Assembly (NCBI GenBank): GCA_034439815.1
Contig: JAWXBD010000109.1
Span: forward strand, 1 to 13,960
DNA length: 13,960 nucleotides
Direction: 5' to 3'
Origin: JAEUIT01 sp034439815
GTDB taxonomy: Bacteria; Planctomycetota; Phycisphaerae; Phycisphaerales; SM1A02
Within the stretch, counting starts at the first letter, position 1; every line of letters begins with the position of its first letter. Position numbers and translations under genes: made by a program. Shown here in pieces: positions 7,790 through 13,960 of this stretch. The notes under the pieces were generated by a model. It did not search any database. It had not been told where the DNA came from and saw only the letters and a program-made list of their open reading frames with translations.

Positions 7790-8284
7790 ATGGCCAAGTC
7801 ATCCCCGAGTGAGCAATGCTGGCTGCTCAAGACTGAGCCCGATTGCTACTCCATCGACGATCTGGCCCGCGACAAGCGGACACGGTGGACGGGCGTGCGA
7901 AATTACCAGGCGCGGAACTTCATGCGTGACGAGATGAGCGTCGATGACCGGGTGCTCATGTACCACTCAGGCACCGAGCCGGTCGGCGTCGTGGGCATCG
8001 CCCGCGTCTCCGCGGCGGTCACTGCCGATGTGACCGCGCTCGATCCCCAGAACGATCACTTCGATCCCAAAGCAACGACGGCCGATCCGATCTGGCTGGC
8101 GATCGAGATCGAGTTGGTCGAGAAGTTCCCCCGGCTCATTCCGCTCACGGAACTCCGCCGGGCCCGCGGCCTCGCAAAGATGCCGCTTTTGGCGCGCGGA
8201 CAGCGACTGTCGGTGCAGCCCGTGAGTGCCGCCGAATTTGAGATCGTGGAGCGGATGGCCAAGCCGATCCGGAAGACGCCGTGA
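7790..8284 (+). CDS. EVE-domain protein (PUA-like fold, THYN1 type)
   Basis: EVE domains have the PUA-like fold and in several cases bind modified bases in DNA or RNA; the bacterial stand-alone proteins are of unsettled function. Seen: CWLLKTEPDCYSIDDL near the N-terminus, TRWTGVRNYQARNFMRDEM, DRVLMYHSGTEPVGVVGIARV, then DPIWLAIEIELVEKFPRLIPL and the C-terminal RLSVQPVSAAEFEIVERM. 164 residues covers the single domain with short tails, normal for the family. The ATG at 7790 follows a C-run and has no visible Shine-Dalgarno sequence. The stop overlaps the GTG start of the HAD gene (GTGA), suggesting coupling of the two. Confidence 0.93.
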   Translation: MAKSSPSEQCWLLKTEPDCYSIDDLARDKRTRWTGVRNYQARNFMRDEMSVDDRVLMYHSGTEPVGVVGIARVSAAVTADVTALDPQNDHFDPKATTADPIWLAIEIELVEKFPRLIPLTELRRARGLAKMPLLARGQRLSVQPVSAAEFEIVERMAKPIRKTP

Positions 8285-8973
8285 GCGCACGGGAGGGCGG
8301 CGCCCCACTTGTCATTTTCGACATCGACGGAACGCTCACGCAGACGATGCATATTGATGAAGCGTGTTATGAAGACGCGGTCCGACGCGAGTGGGGTATC
8401 ACAGGCATCTCGACCGACTGGGGCGCGTACGAACATTCGACCGACAACGCGATCGCGTCCGAGATCTTCCGGACGCACCGCGGTCGTGACGTCACACACG
8501 CCGAACTCGCAGCGCTGCGCGAGCGGTTTGCCGGGCTGATCTACGCGGGTTCCGATAGCGAATTCGTTGCAGTGCCGGGCGCGGCCGAACTGCTCGCGGC
8601 ACTTCCAGCGCTCGGCTGGCGCGTGGCCATCGCGACGGGCGGCTGGACGCTGACAGCGCAGCACAAGCTGGAGCGCGCAGGCATTCCGTGGCGCGGCATT
8701 CCCGCGGCATTCGCGTGCGATGCGCGGCCGCGCGAGGAAATCATCCGCATCGCCGCAACACGCGCCGGCGTGTCCACACTCGAACGCGTCATCTACATCG
8801 GTGACGGCGTGTGGGACGCGCGCGCATGCCGGCGCCTCGGGATTCCGTTCGTCGGCGTGGGTGAAGGACCGAAGGCGGAGCGTTTGCGCGCCGAAGGCGC
8901 GACGCAGGTGCTCGCGGATTATCGCGATCGGGAGCGCGTGGTCGACGCGCTGCGGCATGCAGAGGTGCCGTGA
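8281..8973 (+). CDS. HAD-superfamily phosphatase-like hydrolase
   Basis: A haloacid dehalogenase-type hydrolase, likely a small-molecule phosphatase; the substrate is unknown. All core motifs are visible: motif I FDIDGTLT with nucleophile Asp14 and Asp16, motif II Thr119 in AIATGGW, a basic residue region at 149-151 (ARPREEII) where many HAD proteins have the motif III Lys, and motif IV IGDGVWDAR with Asp175 and Asp179. An insert between motifs I and II (about 20-95) would be the helical cap domain. 230 residues is typical. The start is a GTG overlapping the stop of the EVE gene by 4 bp; no separate ribosome-binding site is needed if translation is coupled. The long intergenic stretch after it suggests the end of the unit. 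Confidence 0.9.
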   Translation: MSAREGGAPLVIFDIDGTLTQTMHIDEACYEDAVRREWGITGISTDWGAYEHSTDNAIASEIFRTHRGRDVTHAELAALRERFAGLIYAGSDSEFVAVPGAAELLAALPALGWRVAIATGGWTLTAQHKLERAGIPWRGIPAAFACDARPREEIIRIAATRAGVSTLERVIYIGDGVWDARACRRLGIPFVGVGEGPKAERLRAEGATQVLADYRDRERVVDALRHAEVP

Positions 8974-9080
8974 CCGCGCGCTGCCGCGATCTGTATCGAC
9001 GCGAGCACATGACGCAGGTCCGTGTACGACGGCGTTCCCATGTCCGAACTCCCCACGACCGACCGGCACCCCGCGCGTAT

Positions 9081-9097
9081 TTGGCCGTTGCGGCCAA
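9081..9097. repeat. Perfect inverted repeat upstream of the lemA cluster
   Basis: TTGGCCG (9081-9087) and CGGCCAA (9091-9097) form a perfect 7-bp stem with a 3-nt loop about 108 bp after the HAD stop. No T-run follows, so it may be an operator or a weak terminator. Confidence 0.6.
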
Positions 9098-9304
9098 CTC
9101 CCATCGGATTCCTGCTCGTTGGCCTGAGTGTGGCCTTGCGTGCGCTGTTGCGGAGGAAACCGTGCAGGGTTGAAATCCGCGCCGGAGCCCTCCACGGCCC
9201 TTGCTTGAAACCGCAGGGAGCCCGATCCTATGAACGTCCTTCAACACGCCGCTTGGGGACGAGTGGGCTTCGCACATCGCGCGACGAAGGCGCGGCCGGG
9301 CGGC

Positions 9305-9310
9305 AAGGAG
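9305..9310 (+). promoter_or_regulatory. Ribosome-binding site deciding the lemA start
   Basis: AAGGAG lies eight bases before the ATG at 9319. This is the clearest Shine-Dalgarno sequence in the window and supports this start over the longer open frame from 9022. Confidence 0.7.
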
Positions 9311-9318
9311 AGATCTCG

Positions 9319-9888
9319 ATGGGCGGATTGCTTGTCATTGTCGTGCTCGGACTGGTGGTCCTTCTCGTGGTTTTTGGCCTGTGGGCCATCGGCATCTACA
9401 ACGGTCTGCAGCGCAAGCGGATTGGTGCGCAGACTGCCTGGTCGGATATCGACGTGCAGCTCAAGCGGCGGCACGACCTCGTTCCGAATCTCGTCAACAC
9501 CGTCAAGGGCTACGCGACGCACGAGAAGGGCGTGTTTGAGAACGTGGCCACAGCCCGCTCTGCGGCCATGGGTGCCCAATCGATTGATCAGCAGATCGCG
9601 GCGGAAGGACAGCTGAGCGCGGCACTCGGCCGCCTGTTCGCGGTTGCTGAGGCGTATCCGGAACTCAAGGCCAATCAGAACTTCCTTGCCTTGCAGGAAG
9701 AACTGACTTCGACCGAGAACAAGATCGGCTTCGCGCGGACCAATTACAACCGCAACGTCGCGCAGTTCAACGAGGCCACGCTCGTGTTTCCTGCCAACAT
9801 TCTCGCGGGCATGTTCGGCTTCCAGCAGATGAAGCTGTACGAACTCGACAGCGTCGACGAGCGCAAGGTTCCGACGGTGCAGTTCTGA
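9319..9888 (+). CDS. lemA: LemA-family membrane protein, first copy
   Basis: LemA proteins are small membrane-anchored helical proteins, often encoded beside htpX; their molecular role is still unclear. 189 residues, normal length. Seen: one N-terminal membrane segment (about 3-27), then YNGLQRKRIGAQTAWSDIDV followed by QLKRRHDLVPNLVNTVKGYA, the hallmark LemA stretch, LFAVAEAYPELKANQNFLALQEELTSTENKI, and a C-terminal FPANILAGMFGFQQMKLYEL. The start is fixed by an AAGGAG eight bases upstream. It heads the cluster lemA-htpX-unknown-lemA-ruvB, 69 bp before the htpX ATG. It shares the DV(Q/E)LKRRHDLVPNLV core with the second copy at 11727. Confidence 0.95.
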   Translation: MGGLLVIVVLGLVVLLVVFGLWAIGIYNGLQRKRIGAQTAWSDIDVQLKRRHDLVPNLVNTVKGYATHEKGVFENVATARSAAMGAQSIDQQIAAEGQLSAALGRLFAVAEAYPELKANQNFLALQEELTSTENKIGFARTNYNRNVAQFNEATLVFPANILAGMFGFQQMKLYELDSVDERKVPTVQF

Positions 9889-9903
9889 TGTCGTTCCCCT
9901 GTA

Positions 9904-9948
9904 GTGCCGAATTGGGTAACGCCGTATCGCGCAACGCCGAATCGAGAG
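9904..9948 (+). repeat. Three degenerate 15-bp tandem repeats before htpX
   Basis: Units at 9904-9918, 9919-9933 and 9934-9948 share the pattern rYGCCGwATyG. In the htpX frame they read as five-residue repeats (VPNWV, TPYRA, TPNRE). They fill most of the gap between lemA and the htpX ATG. Confidence 0.55.
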
Positions 9949-9957
9949 TTTCACTTC

Positions 9958-10989
9958 ATGCCTGACAGTGACGGCGGCAGCGTCGACGGGGGCGCGGTCC
10001 ACGGGGACCGCCCCCCGATTCGCGCATATCCCGCGAACATCACCTACCGCGACCTCATCGCCGAGAATCGCCGCAAGAGCGGAGTTCTCGTCGGCGGAAT
10101 GATCGCACTGCTGATCGTCATGGGCGTGGCAATCGCCGCGCTCGCAACGGGTGCGGGCCGCGGCGACGTCGTGGTTCCCGCGCTCATCACGGGCGGCATA
10201 GCCGCAGGTGTTGTCGGTGTGCTCGTGAGCGTGTGGTCGTGGTACGGCGGCGCCAATGCGATTCTGTCGATGGCCGGTGCGCGCGAGATCGAGAAGCGCG
10301 ACGATCCGCAGCTTTTCAACATCATGGAGGAGCTCGCGATCGCTGCGGGGCTCCCCATGCCGAAGGTCTATCTCATCGATGATCCGTCGCTCAACGCCTT
10401 TGCCACGGGCCGCGACCCCGAGCATGCCGCGGTGGCGATCACGACAGGGCTGCGCGAACGGCTGTCGCGCGACGAACTCACAGGCGTGATGGCGCACGAG
10501 ATGAGCCACATTCGTCACTTCGACATCCGACTGTCGATGCTGATGGCGACGCTCGCAGGTGTCATCGTGTTCGCGGCGGATGCGGCACGGCGCATCGCGT
10601 TCTACGGACCGCGCGGCAGCAGCCGTTCGAACAACAGCAAAGGCGGCAATCCGCTGGCACTCATCATCATCGTGCTCGCGATCATTCTCATTGTCCTGGC
10701 GCCGATCATCGCGACGGTACTGCGCCTCGCCATCAGCCGGCAGCGCGAATATCTCGCGGACGCGGGCGCCGTCGAGATCACGCGGTATCCGCAGGGACTG
10801 ATCGGAGCGCTCGACAAGCTCGGGAACTGCCGCCAGCCGCTGCGCGTCGTCAACGATGCACTGACGCCTCTTTACATCGTGAACCCGCTGAAGAAGGCCG
10901 TCGAAGCAGGGCGACACAACGCGTCCAGCATGTTCCTCACGCATCCGCCGCTCGCAGAGCGGATTGAACGTCTGCGAGCGCTGATGTGA
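9958..10989 (+). CDS. htpX: HtpX-like M48 family membrane zinc metalloprotease
   Basis: HtpX proteases degrade misfolded membrane proteins; the active site faces the cytoplasm. Seen (343-residue numbering): two N-terminal membrane segments (about 43-64 and 70-95), the zinc motif HEMSH (His180, Glu181, His184), further hydrophobic segments near 196-210 and 230-255, the third zinc ligand in REYLAD (Glu264), and a C-terminal THPPLAERIERLR stretch typical of the family. The frame is open back to a GTG at 9904, but the extra 18 residues come from the tandem repeat, so I chose the ATG at 9958; its ribosome-binding site is weak (GAGAG). An acidic, Gly/Asp-rich stretch of ~20 residues precedes the first segment. 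The stop overlaps the next gene's GTG (GTGA). It lies between two lemA genes. Confidence 0.93.
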   Translation: MPDSDGGSVDGGAVHGDRPPIRAYPANITYRDLIAENRRKSGVLVGGMIALLIVMGVAIAALATGAGRGDVVVPALITGGIAAGVVGVLVSVWSWYGGANAILSMAGAREIEKRDDPQLFNIMEELAIAAGLPMPKVYLIDDPSLNAFATGRDPEHAAVAITTGLRERLSRDELTGVMAHEMSHIRHFDIRLSMLMATLAGVIVFAADAARRIAFYGPRGSSRSNNSKGGNPLALIIIVLAIILIVLAPIIATVLRLAISRQREYLADAGAVEITRYPQGLIGALDKLGNCRQPLRVVNDALTPLYIVNPLKKAVEAGRHNASSMFLTHPPLAERIERLRALM

Positions 10990-11720
10990 TCGGCTTGATT
11001 GTGCTATTGGCCATCGCCGTCATCGGCCTGGGGATCTACTTCGCGCGTCTCGCATACCTGGCGCAGCAGAAACGCCAGCAGGAGTTTCTCGATGTCGCGC
11101 GCGAGCACAGCCTGACATTCGACCCAGCGTCGCGCCGCGGATTCGATCGCGAGCACCCGCAGTTCGAGTGCTTCGCGCAGGGCCACAGTCGGCGTGCGCT
11201 CAATCTGCTCCGTGGCAGGATTCCAGGCTCCGAGGAGCCGACGTTGTCCTGCACGTTGGGGGACTACGAGTACAAGATCACCACCAGCAACGGCAAGTCG
11301 ACGACGACGGTGACGTATCGCTTCGGCTTTGTGATCATTGAGACGCCGTGGAACGGCATGCCCGACATGCTCGTGCGGCGCGAAGGACTGTTCGACAAGC
11401 TTGCAGGATTTCTGGGATTCGATGACATCGACTTCGAGAGTGCGGAGTTCAGTCGTACCTTCATGGTGAAGTGCAAGGAGAAGCGGTTTGCGTATGACAT
11501 GATCGACGCGCAGATGATGGAGTTTCTCATGGTGAACGAGCCGGCGCCGCCCAACATCGACATCGGCGGCCACGCGATCTGCCTGTGGTACGGACCGCGA
11601 AAGCGCCTGGAACCCCGGGCGCTGATCGCACTGATGCAGTGGGGCGACAGGTTTGTGCGTCGTTGGCCGCGCGTGCTGCGAGCGCAGCTCAATGAGCGGA
11701 ATCAACCCCGAGAGGACTGA
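10986..11720 (+). CDS. Membrane-anchored protein of unknown function in the lemA-htpX cluster
   Basis: I cannot name a family with certainty. 244 residues with a single N-terminal membrane segment (about 2-24), then a soluble domain. The middle (about 85-125) alternates in a beta-rich way (CTLGDYEYKITTSNGKSTTT and following), and the stretch DIDFESAEFSRTFMVKCKEKRFAYDMIDAQMMEFL (about 146-180) resembles a pattern I recall from uncharacterised bacterial membrane proteins; I could not check this. The GTG start overlaps the htpX stop by 4 bp, so the two are probably translationally coupled, and the second lemA starts only 6 bp after its stop. Its role is likely tied to the LemA/HtpX module. Confidence 0.85.
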   Translation: MIGLIVLLAIAVIGLGIYFARLAYLAQQKRQQEFLDVAREHSLTFDPASRRGFDREHPQFECFAQGHSRRALNLLRGRIPGSEEPTLSCTLGDYEYKITTSNGKSTTTVTYRFGFVIIETPWNGMPDMLVRREGLFDKLAGFLGFDDIDFESAEFSRTFMVKCKEKRFAYDMIDAQMMEFLMVNEPAPPNIDIGGHAICLWYGPRKRLEPRALIALMQWGDRFVRRWPRVLRAQLNERNQPRED

Positions 11721-11726
11721 GACGCG

Positions 11727-12320
11727 ATGCCAGGAGCAGGTGGAACACTCATTGTGGCTGAGGCGGCAATCGTGGTGCTTGCGGTGTTCGGCGCGATCAT
11801 CCTGATCCCGTTGATCTGGCTGATTGCGACGTACAACCGGTTCGCGTCGACACGCCAGCACATGAAGGAGTCATGGGCCGGCGTCGATGTCGAACTCAAA
11901 CGGCGGCACGACCTCGTGCCCAATCTCGTCAGCACCGTGAAGGGCTACGCGGTGCACGAACAGCAGATCTTCGAGCGGCTCGCTGAACTGCGCTCACAGG
12001 CCATGTCCGCGCACACTGCCGGAACCCAGGTGCCGGTGGAAGGCGAACTCACACGCTGTCTGCACCGGCTCATCGCGGTGGCCGAGAGCTACCCGTCGCT
12101 CAAGGCGGACCGCAATTTCCTCGAGCTGCAGCAGGAGCTGGCGCTCACCGAGGACCGCATCGCCGCGTCGCGCCGCTTCTACAACGCGAACGTTCGCGAC
12201 CTGAACACGCTCTGCACGACGTTTCCGTCGAGTTTGATTGCCGGAGTCTTCAAATTCACGCCCGAAGGATTCTTTGAACTGGACAGCGCCAACGAGCGCG
12301 AGGCACCGCGCGTGACGTGA
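11727..12320 (+). CDS. lemA: LemA-family membrane protein, second copy
   Basis: Second LemA protein of the cluster, 197 residues. Seen: a membrane segment (about 8-36), YNRFASTRQHMKESWAGVDV followed by ELKRRHDLVPNLVSTVKGYAVHEQQIFE, LIAVAESYPSLKADRNFLELQQELALTEDRI, and a C-terminal FPSSLIAGVFKFTPEGFFEL. The overall pattern is as in the copy at 9319, but outside the core the two differ widely, so this is an old duplication rather than a recent one. The ATG lies 6 bp after the preceding stop, with a GAGAGGA ribosome-binding site about ten bases upstream that overlaps the end of the preceding gene. Its stop lies 41 bp before the chosen ruvB ATG. Confidence 0.95.
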   Translation: MPGAGGTLIVAEAAIVVLAVFGAIILIPLIWLIATYNRFASTRQHMKESWAGVDVELKRRHDLVPNLVSTVKGYAVHEQQIFERLAELRSQAMSAHTAGTQVPVEGELTRCLHRLIAVAESYPSLKADRNFLELQQELALTEDRIAASRRFYNANVRDLNTLCTTFPSSLIAGVFKFTPEGFFELDSANEREAPRVT

Positions 12321-12361
12321 TCGCCTTGCCTTTGGCACGCGACACGCGAAGATACCTCACC

Positions 12362-13369
12362 ATGGCTCGTGATCGTGTTGTATCGCCGACGGAACGGACC
12401 GGTCAGGAAGACCAGGTCAACTACGCGCTGCGTCCGTTGAAGATGGCGGAGTACGTTGGTCAGCGCGACCTCATCGAACGGCTGCAGATCGCGCTCGATG
12501 CCGTGCGCGAGCGTGCGGAGCCCATGGAGCACGTGCTGCTGCACGGTCCACCCGGGCTCGGCAAGACCACCTTGGCGCACATCATCGCGAGCGAAATGGG
12601 CTCACGCGCCTATGTGACAAGCGGGCCGGCGCTGACGAAGGCCGCGGATCTCATCGGCACGCTCACGAAGATGCAGGCGCGAGATGTTCTCTTCATCGAT
12701 GAAATCCATCGGCTGCCGGCGGCAGTCGAAGAGTACATCTACCCCGCGATGGAAGACTTCAAAGTCGACTTCACCGTCGACAGCGGCATGCATGCCAAAG
12801 TGGTCACGATCCGGCTGAAGCCGTTCACGCTGATCGGCGCGACTACGCGTGCCGGATTGCTGACAAATCCCCTGCGCAGCCGATTCGGCATCTCGCACCA
12901 CCTCGACTTCTACGAAGACGCCGACCTGGTGAAGATTCTCGATCGAGCGGCGCACATGCTTTCGATGCGCGCGGCGACGTCCGAGGTCACGACCACGATC
13001 GCGGCGCGGAGCCGCGGCACACCGCGCGTGGCGCTGCGGCTGCTTCGTCGCGTGCGCGATTTCGCGCAGGTCCGCGGCGCAGGCAGGCTCGACGCGTCGA
13101 TCGTCGATGCGGCGCTCAAGCTCGAAGGAGTCGACAGCCTCGGTCTCGACGAACTCGATCGCAAGTACCTGCAGACGATCAACGGCACATACGAAGGCGG
13201 ACCAGTCGGACTCGAAGCAATCGCCGCGACGATGGGCGATGACGGCGACACACTGGAAGACGTCATCGAACCCTACTTGCTTCGCATCGGCTTCCTGGCG
13301 CGCACGCGACAGGGGAGGAAGCTGACGGCGCAGGCGGTGGAGTATTTGGCGGAAGGGAGAAGGAAGTAG
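12362..13369 (+). CDS. ruvB: Holliday junction branch-migration ATPase RuvB
   Basis: RuvB is the AAA+ motor that, with RuvA, drives branch migration of Holliday junctions in recombination and repair. 335 residues, normal length. Seen: ALRPLKMAEYVGQ (22-34), Walker A GPPGLGKT (62-69), Walker B VLFIDE (109-114), sensor I GATTRAG (159-165), the arginine-finger segment LRSRFG (171-176), sensor II RGTPRVALRLLRRVRDFA, and the C-terminal winged-helix signature YEGGPVGLEAIAATMGDD. The start at 12362 gives MARDRVVSPT, as usual for RuvB. An in-frame GTG at 12317 overlaps the lemA stop (GTGA) and would add 15 atypical residues; it cannot be fully excluded. No ruvA or ruvC is seen in the window. The 3' end merges into a purine-rich tract. 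Confidence 0.97.
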   Translation: MARDRVVSPTERTGQEDQVNYALRPLKMAEYVGQRDLIERLQIALDAVRERAEPMEHVLLHGPPGLGKTTLAHIIASEMGSRAYVTSGPALTKAADLIGTLTKMQARDVLFIDEIHRLPAAVEEYIYPAMEDFKVDFTVDSGMHAKVVTIRLKPFTLIGATTRAGLLTNPLRSRFGISHHLDFYEDADLVKILDRAAHMLSMRAATSEVTTTIAARSRGTPRVALRLLRRVRDFAQVRGAGRLDASIVDAALKLEGVDSLGLDELDRKYLQTINGTYEGGPVGLEAIAATMGDDGDTLEDVIEPYLLRIGFLARTRQGRKLTAQAVEYLAEGRRK

Positions 13370-13403
13370 GAAAGTGGGAAGGAAGAAGGATGAAGGAAGA
13401 AGT
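13345..13403 (+). repeat. Polypurine tract across the ruvB 3' end
   Basis: The + strand is almost wholly A/G from the last codons of ruvB through the left arm of the terminator, built from repeated GGAAG/GAAGG units with few pyrimidines. The ruvB C-terminal EGRRK is encoded by it. Such tracts can arise by slippage or adopt unusual DNA structure. Confidence 0.6.
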
Positions 13404-13456
13404 GGGTGCTCGGGGTCTGGTACTTCTTCGCTCATCCTTCTTTATTTATTCTTCGT
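13384..13456 (+). terminator. Rho-independent-type terminator after ruvB
   Basis: Two 20-nt arms at 13384-13403 and 13422-13441 are complementary at 18 of 20 positions around an 18-nt loop. The right arm runs into a T-rich stretch (TTTATTTATTCTTCGT, 13441-13456). The stem lies 14 bp after the ruvB stop. It is the clearest terminator in the window and marks the end of the lemA-ruvB cluster. Confidence 0.8.
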
Positions 13457-13508
13457 ATCAAACACTCGTGTCGAGCGGCCAGTGAAGCGTGGCGTCAAAG
13501 CGGAGTTC

Positions 13509-13552
13509 ACGCGGAGACGCGGAGTACGCGGAGTACGCGGAGTATGCGGAGC
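13509..13552. repeat. 9-bp tandem repeat, ACGCGGAGT type
   Basis: Five head-to-tail units: 13509-13516 (8 bp), 13517-13525, 13526-13534, 13535-13543, and a variant ATGCGGAGC at 13544-13552. The short open frames across it give repetitive peptides (Gly-Val-Arg runs on one strand, Ser-Ala-Tyr runs on the other) and are not credible genes. Confidence 0.85.
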
Positions 13553-13705
13553 AAGAAGCTCGATGACATGACGGGGGCGTCCGGAATGTGGCCAGAACGT
13601 GGTGCTCATTCAATCGACCTGCCAGCTCCATCACTGACGAAGATTTCTGTGTCGAGCAAACCGCGGCGTACCGCGAAACTACGCCTCTAAAACGCATATT
13701 TTCCT

Positions 13706-13713
13706 GATACGAT
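13706..13713 (+). promoter_or_regulatory. Possible extended -10 promoter element
   Basis: TGATACGAT (from 13705) matches the extended -10 pattern TGnTATAAT, with TACGAT at 13708-13713, in a locally AT-rich stretch of otherwise GC-rich DNA. No -35 box is visible at the usual distance. Transcription would start near 13720, at the base of the first stem. Confidence 0.3.
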
Positions 13714-13751
13714 AGCCATTCCCAGCCGAGAAAAGTCGGGTGATCGGGAAA

Positions 13752-13907
13752 ATGACCCGCGAGGCGGACATCATGAACGCACTCCGAAAAGGGGCGCTTC
13801 CGGCTTTCGTGTGGGTAGCCGACCGGCCCGGATGCAGATCAAGTCCCGTCGGCGCTTGGCTCCGGCGGAAGAGACGCGGGCCAGATCCGCAGGTGGATCA
13901 GCTGTGA
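13752..13907 (+). CDS. Possible 51-residue small protein, unrecognised
   Basis: An ATG frame of 51 codons ending in TGA, with a second in-frame ATG at 13773 preceded by GAGGCGG. The product is basic (many Arg/Lys), has two Trp, and matches nothing I know. Its first ATG lies inside the closing stem of a predicted hairpin (13717-13754). It may be a leader peptide, a short gene, or a chance frame across a structured RNA. Confidence 0.2.
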   Translation: MTREADIMNALRKGALPAFVWVADRPGCRSSPVGAWLRRKRRGPDPQVDQL

Positions 13908-13960
13908 CACCGGCCACCATCCGCACTCAGCGCTCGGGTGGAAGACGCCAGACGTGTTCC

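Larger units (their letters stand above)
8974..9318 (+). other. 345-bp stretch between the HAD gene and lemA without a supported gene
   Basis: No convincing gene. The lemA frame is open back to 9022, but the extra ~99 codons resemble no LemA protein, and a strong ribosome-binding site sits at the downstream ATG. The stretch holds a perfect inverted repeat (9081-9097), two copies of TTGAAAyCGC-like sequence (9170-9180 and 9205-9214), and small hairpins such as CCTTGC with GCAGGG at about 9199-9217. It could be a structured 5' leader and promoter region of the lemA cluster. Confidence 0.5.
13457..13960. other. Region after the ruvB terminator with no recognised gene
   Basis: About 500 bp without a family I recognise. 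It contains the 9-bp tandem repeat, then ~150 bp of featureless sequence, then a possible promoter (13706-13713) followed by a leader-like stretch with several stems and a 51-codon open frame (13752-13907). The downstream gene, if any, lies beyond the window. Confidence 0.5.

Noticed and set aside
9155..9220. tRNA-like GGTTGAAATCC segment
   Set aside because: The T-loop position has G for the invariant C and no acceptor stem or cloverleaf can be drawn.
9022..9318. N-terminal extension of LemA by 99 residues
   Set aside because: LemA proteins begin directly with the membrane segment; the AAGGAG before 9319 fixes the start. A separate small membrane protein starting at 9040 is possible but unsupported.
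9241..10944. 567-codon open frame on the - strand opposite lemA and htpX
   Set aside because: Arg/His/Asp-rich composition typical of an antisense frame; the + strand genes have full family motifs.
13509..13552. CRISPR array
   Set aside because: Units are 9 bp, head to tail, with no spacers and no cas genes nearby.
13374..13697. Short ORFs on both strands across the tandem repeat
   Set aside because: The peptides are translated repeat (Gly-Val-Arg or Ser-Ala-Tyr runs) and overlap the terminator hairpin or run across the repeat; no ribosome-binding site.
13717..13960. Known riboswitch, RNase P RNA, tmRNA or SRP RNA at the window end
   Set aside because: I compared by eye with the core motifs of cobalamin, c-di-GMP, TPP and glycine riboswitches and of these RNAs and found no match; only generic stems remain.

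Overview
The window is GC-rich bacterial DNA, densely packed with genes, many of which overlap by 4 bp (ATGA/GTGA junctions). The gene content suggests a planctomycete, possibly Phycisphaerae: a LON-domain protein with an N-terminus of the type I associate with that group, an HDOD protein, a LemA/HtpX membrane cluster, and a 9-bp CGCGGAG-type tandem repeat. This taxonomic call is an inference from gene content and protein style; no rRNA gene is present. Fourteen protein genes are supported.

Region 1 (about 1-2934, + strand) is a neuA-neuB-neuC nonulosonic (sialic) acid cassette. The NeuC hydrolysing epimerase would make ManNAc or an analogue from UDP-GlcNAc, NeuB would condense it with phosphoenolpyruvate, and NeuA would activate the sugar with CTP. 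Each junction overlaps by 4 bp. The first gene may begin before the window.

Region 2 (3091-4927, + strand) has an HDOD-domain protein and a stand-alone LON substrate-binding-domain protein. It is followed by a convergent pair on the - strand (7599 down to 4970): a large exported protein of unknown function and a secreted, degenerate cyclophilin-type prolyl isomerase. A divergent intergenic region with a strong inverted repeat (7600-7789) separates these from a + strand pair, an EVE-domain protein and a HAD phosphatase, which overlap by 4 bp.

Region 3 (9319-13369, + strand) is a compact set: lemA, htpX, an unknown membrane-anchored protein, a second lemA, then ruvB. The two LemA paralogues flank an M48 membrane metalloprotease and the unknown protein, which looks like a membrane-protein quality-control module. 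ruvB stands without ruvA or ruvC in view. A long purine tract and a good terminator hairpin close the set.

The last ~520 bp hold no recognisable gene. They contain a 9-bp tandem repeat, a possible extended -10 promoter near 13706, and a leader-like stretch with nested and competing stems that cover the start of a 51-codon ORF.
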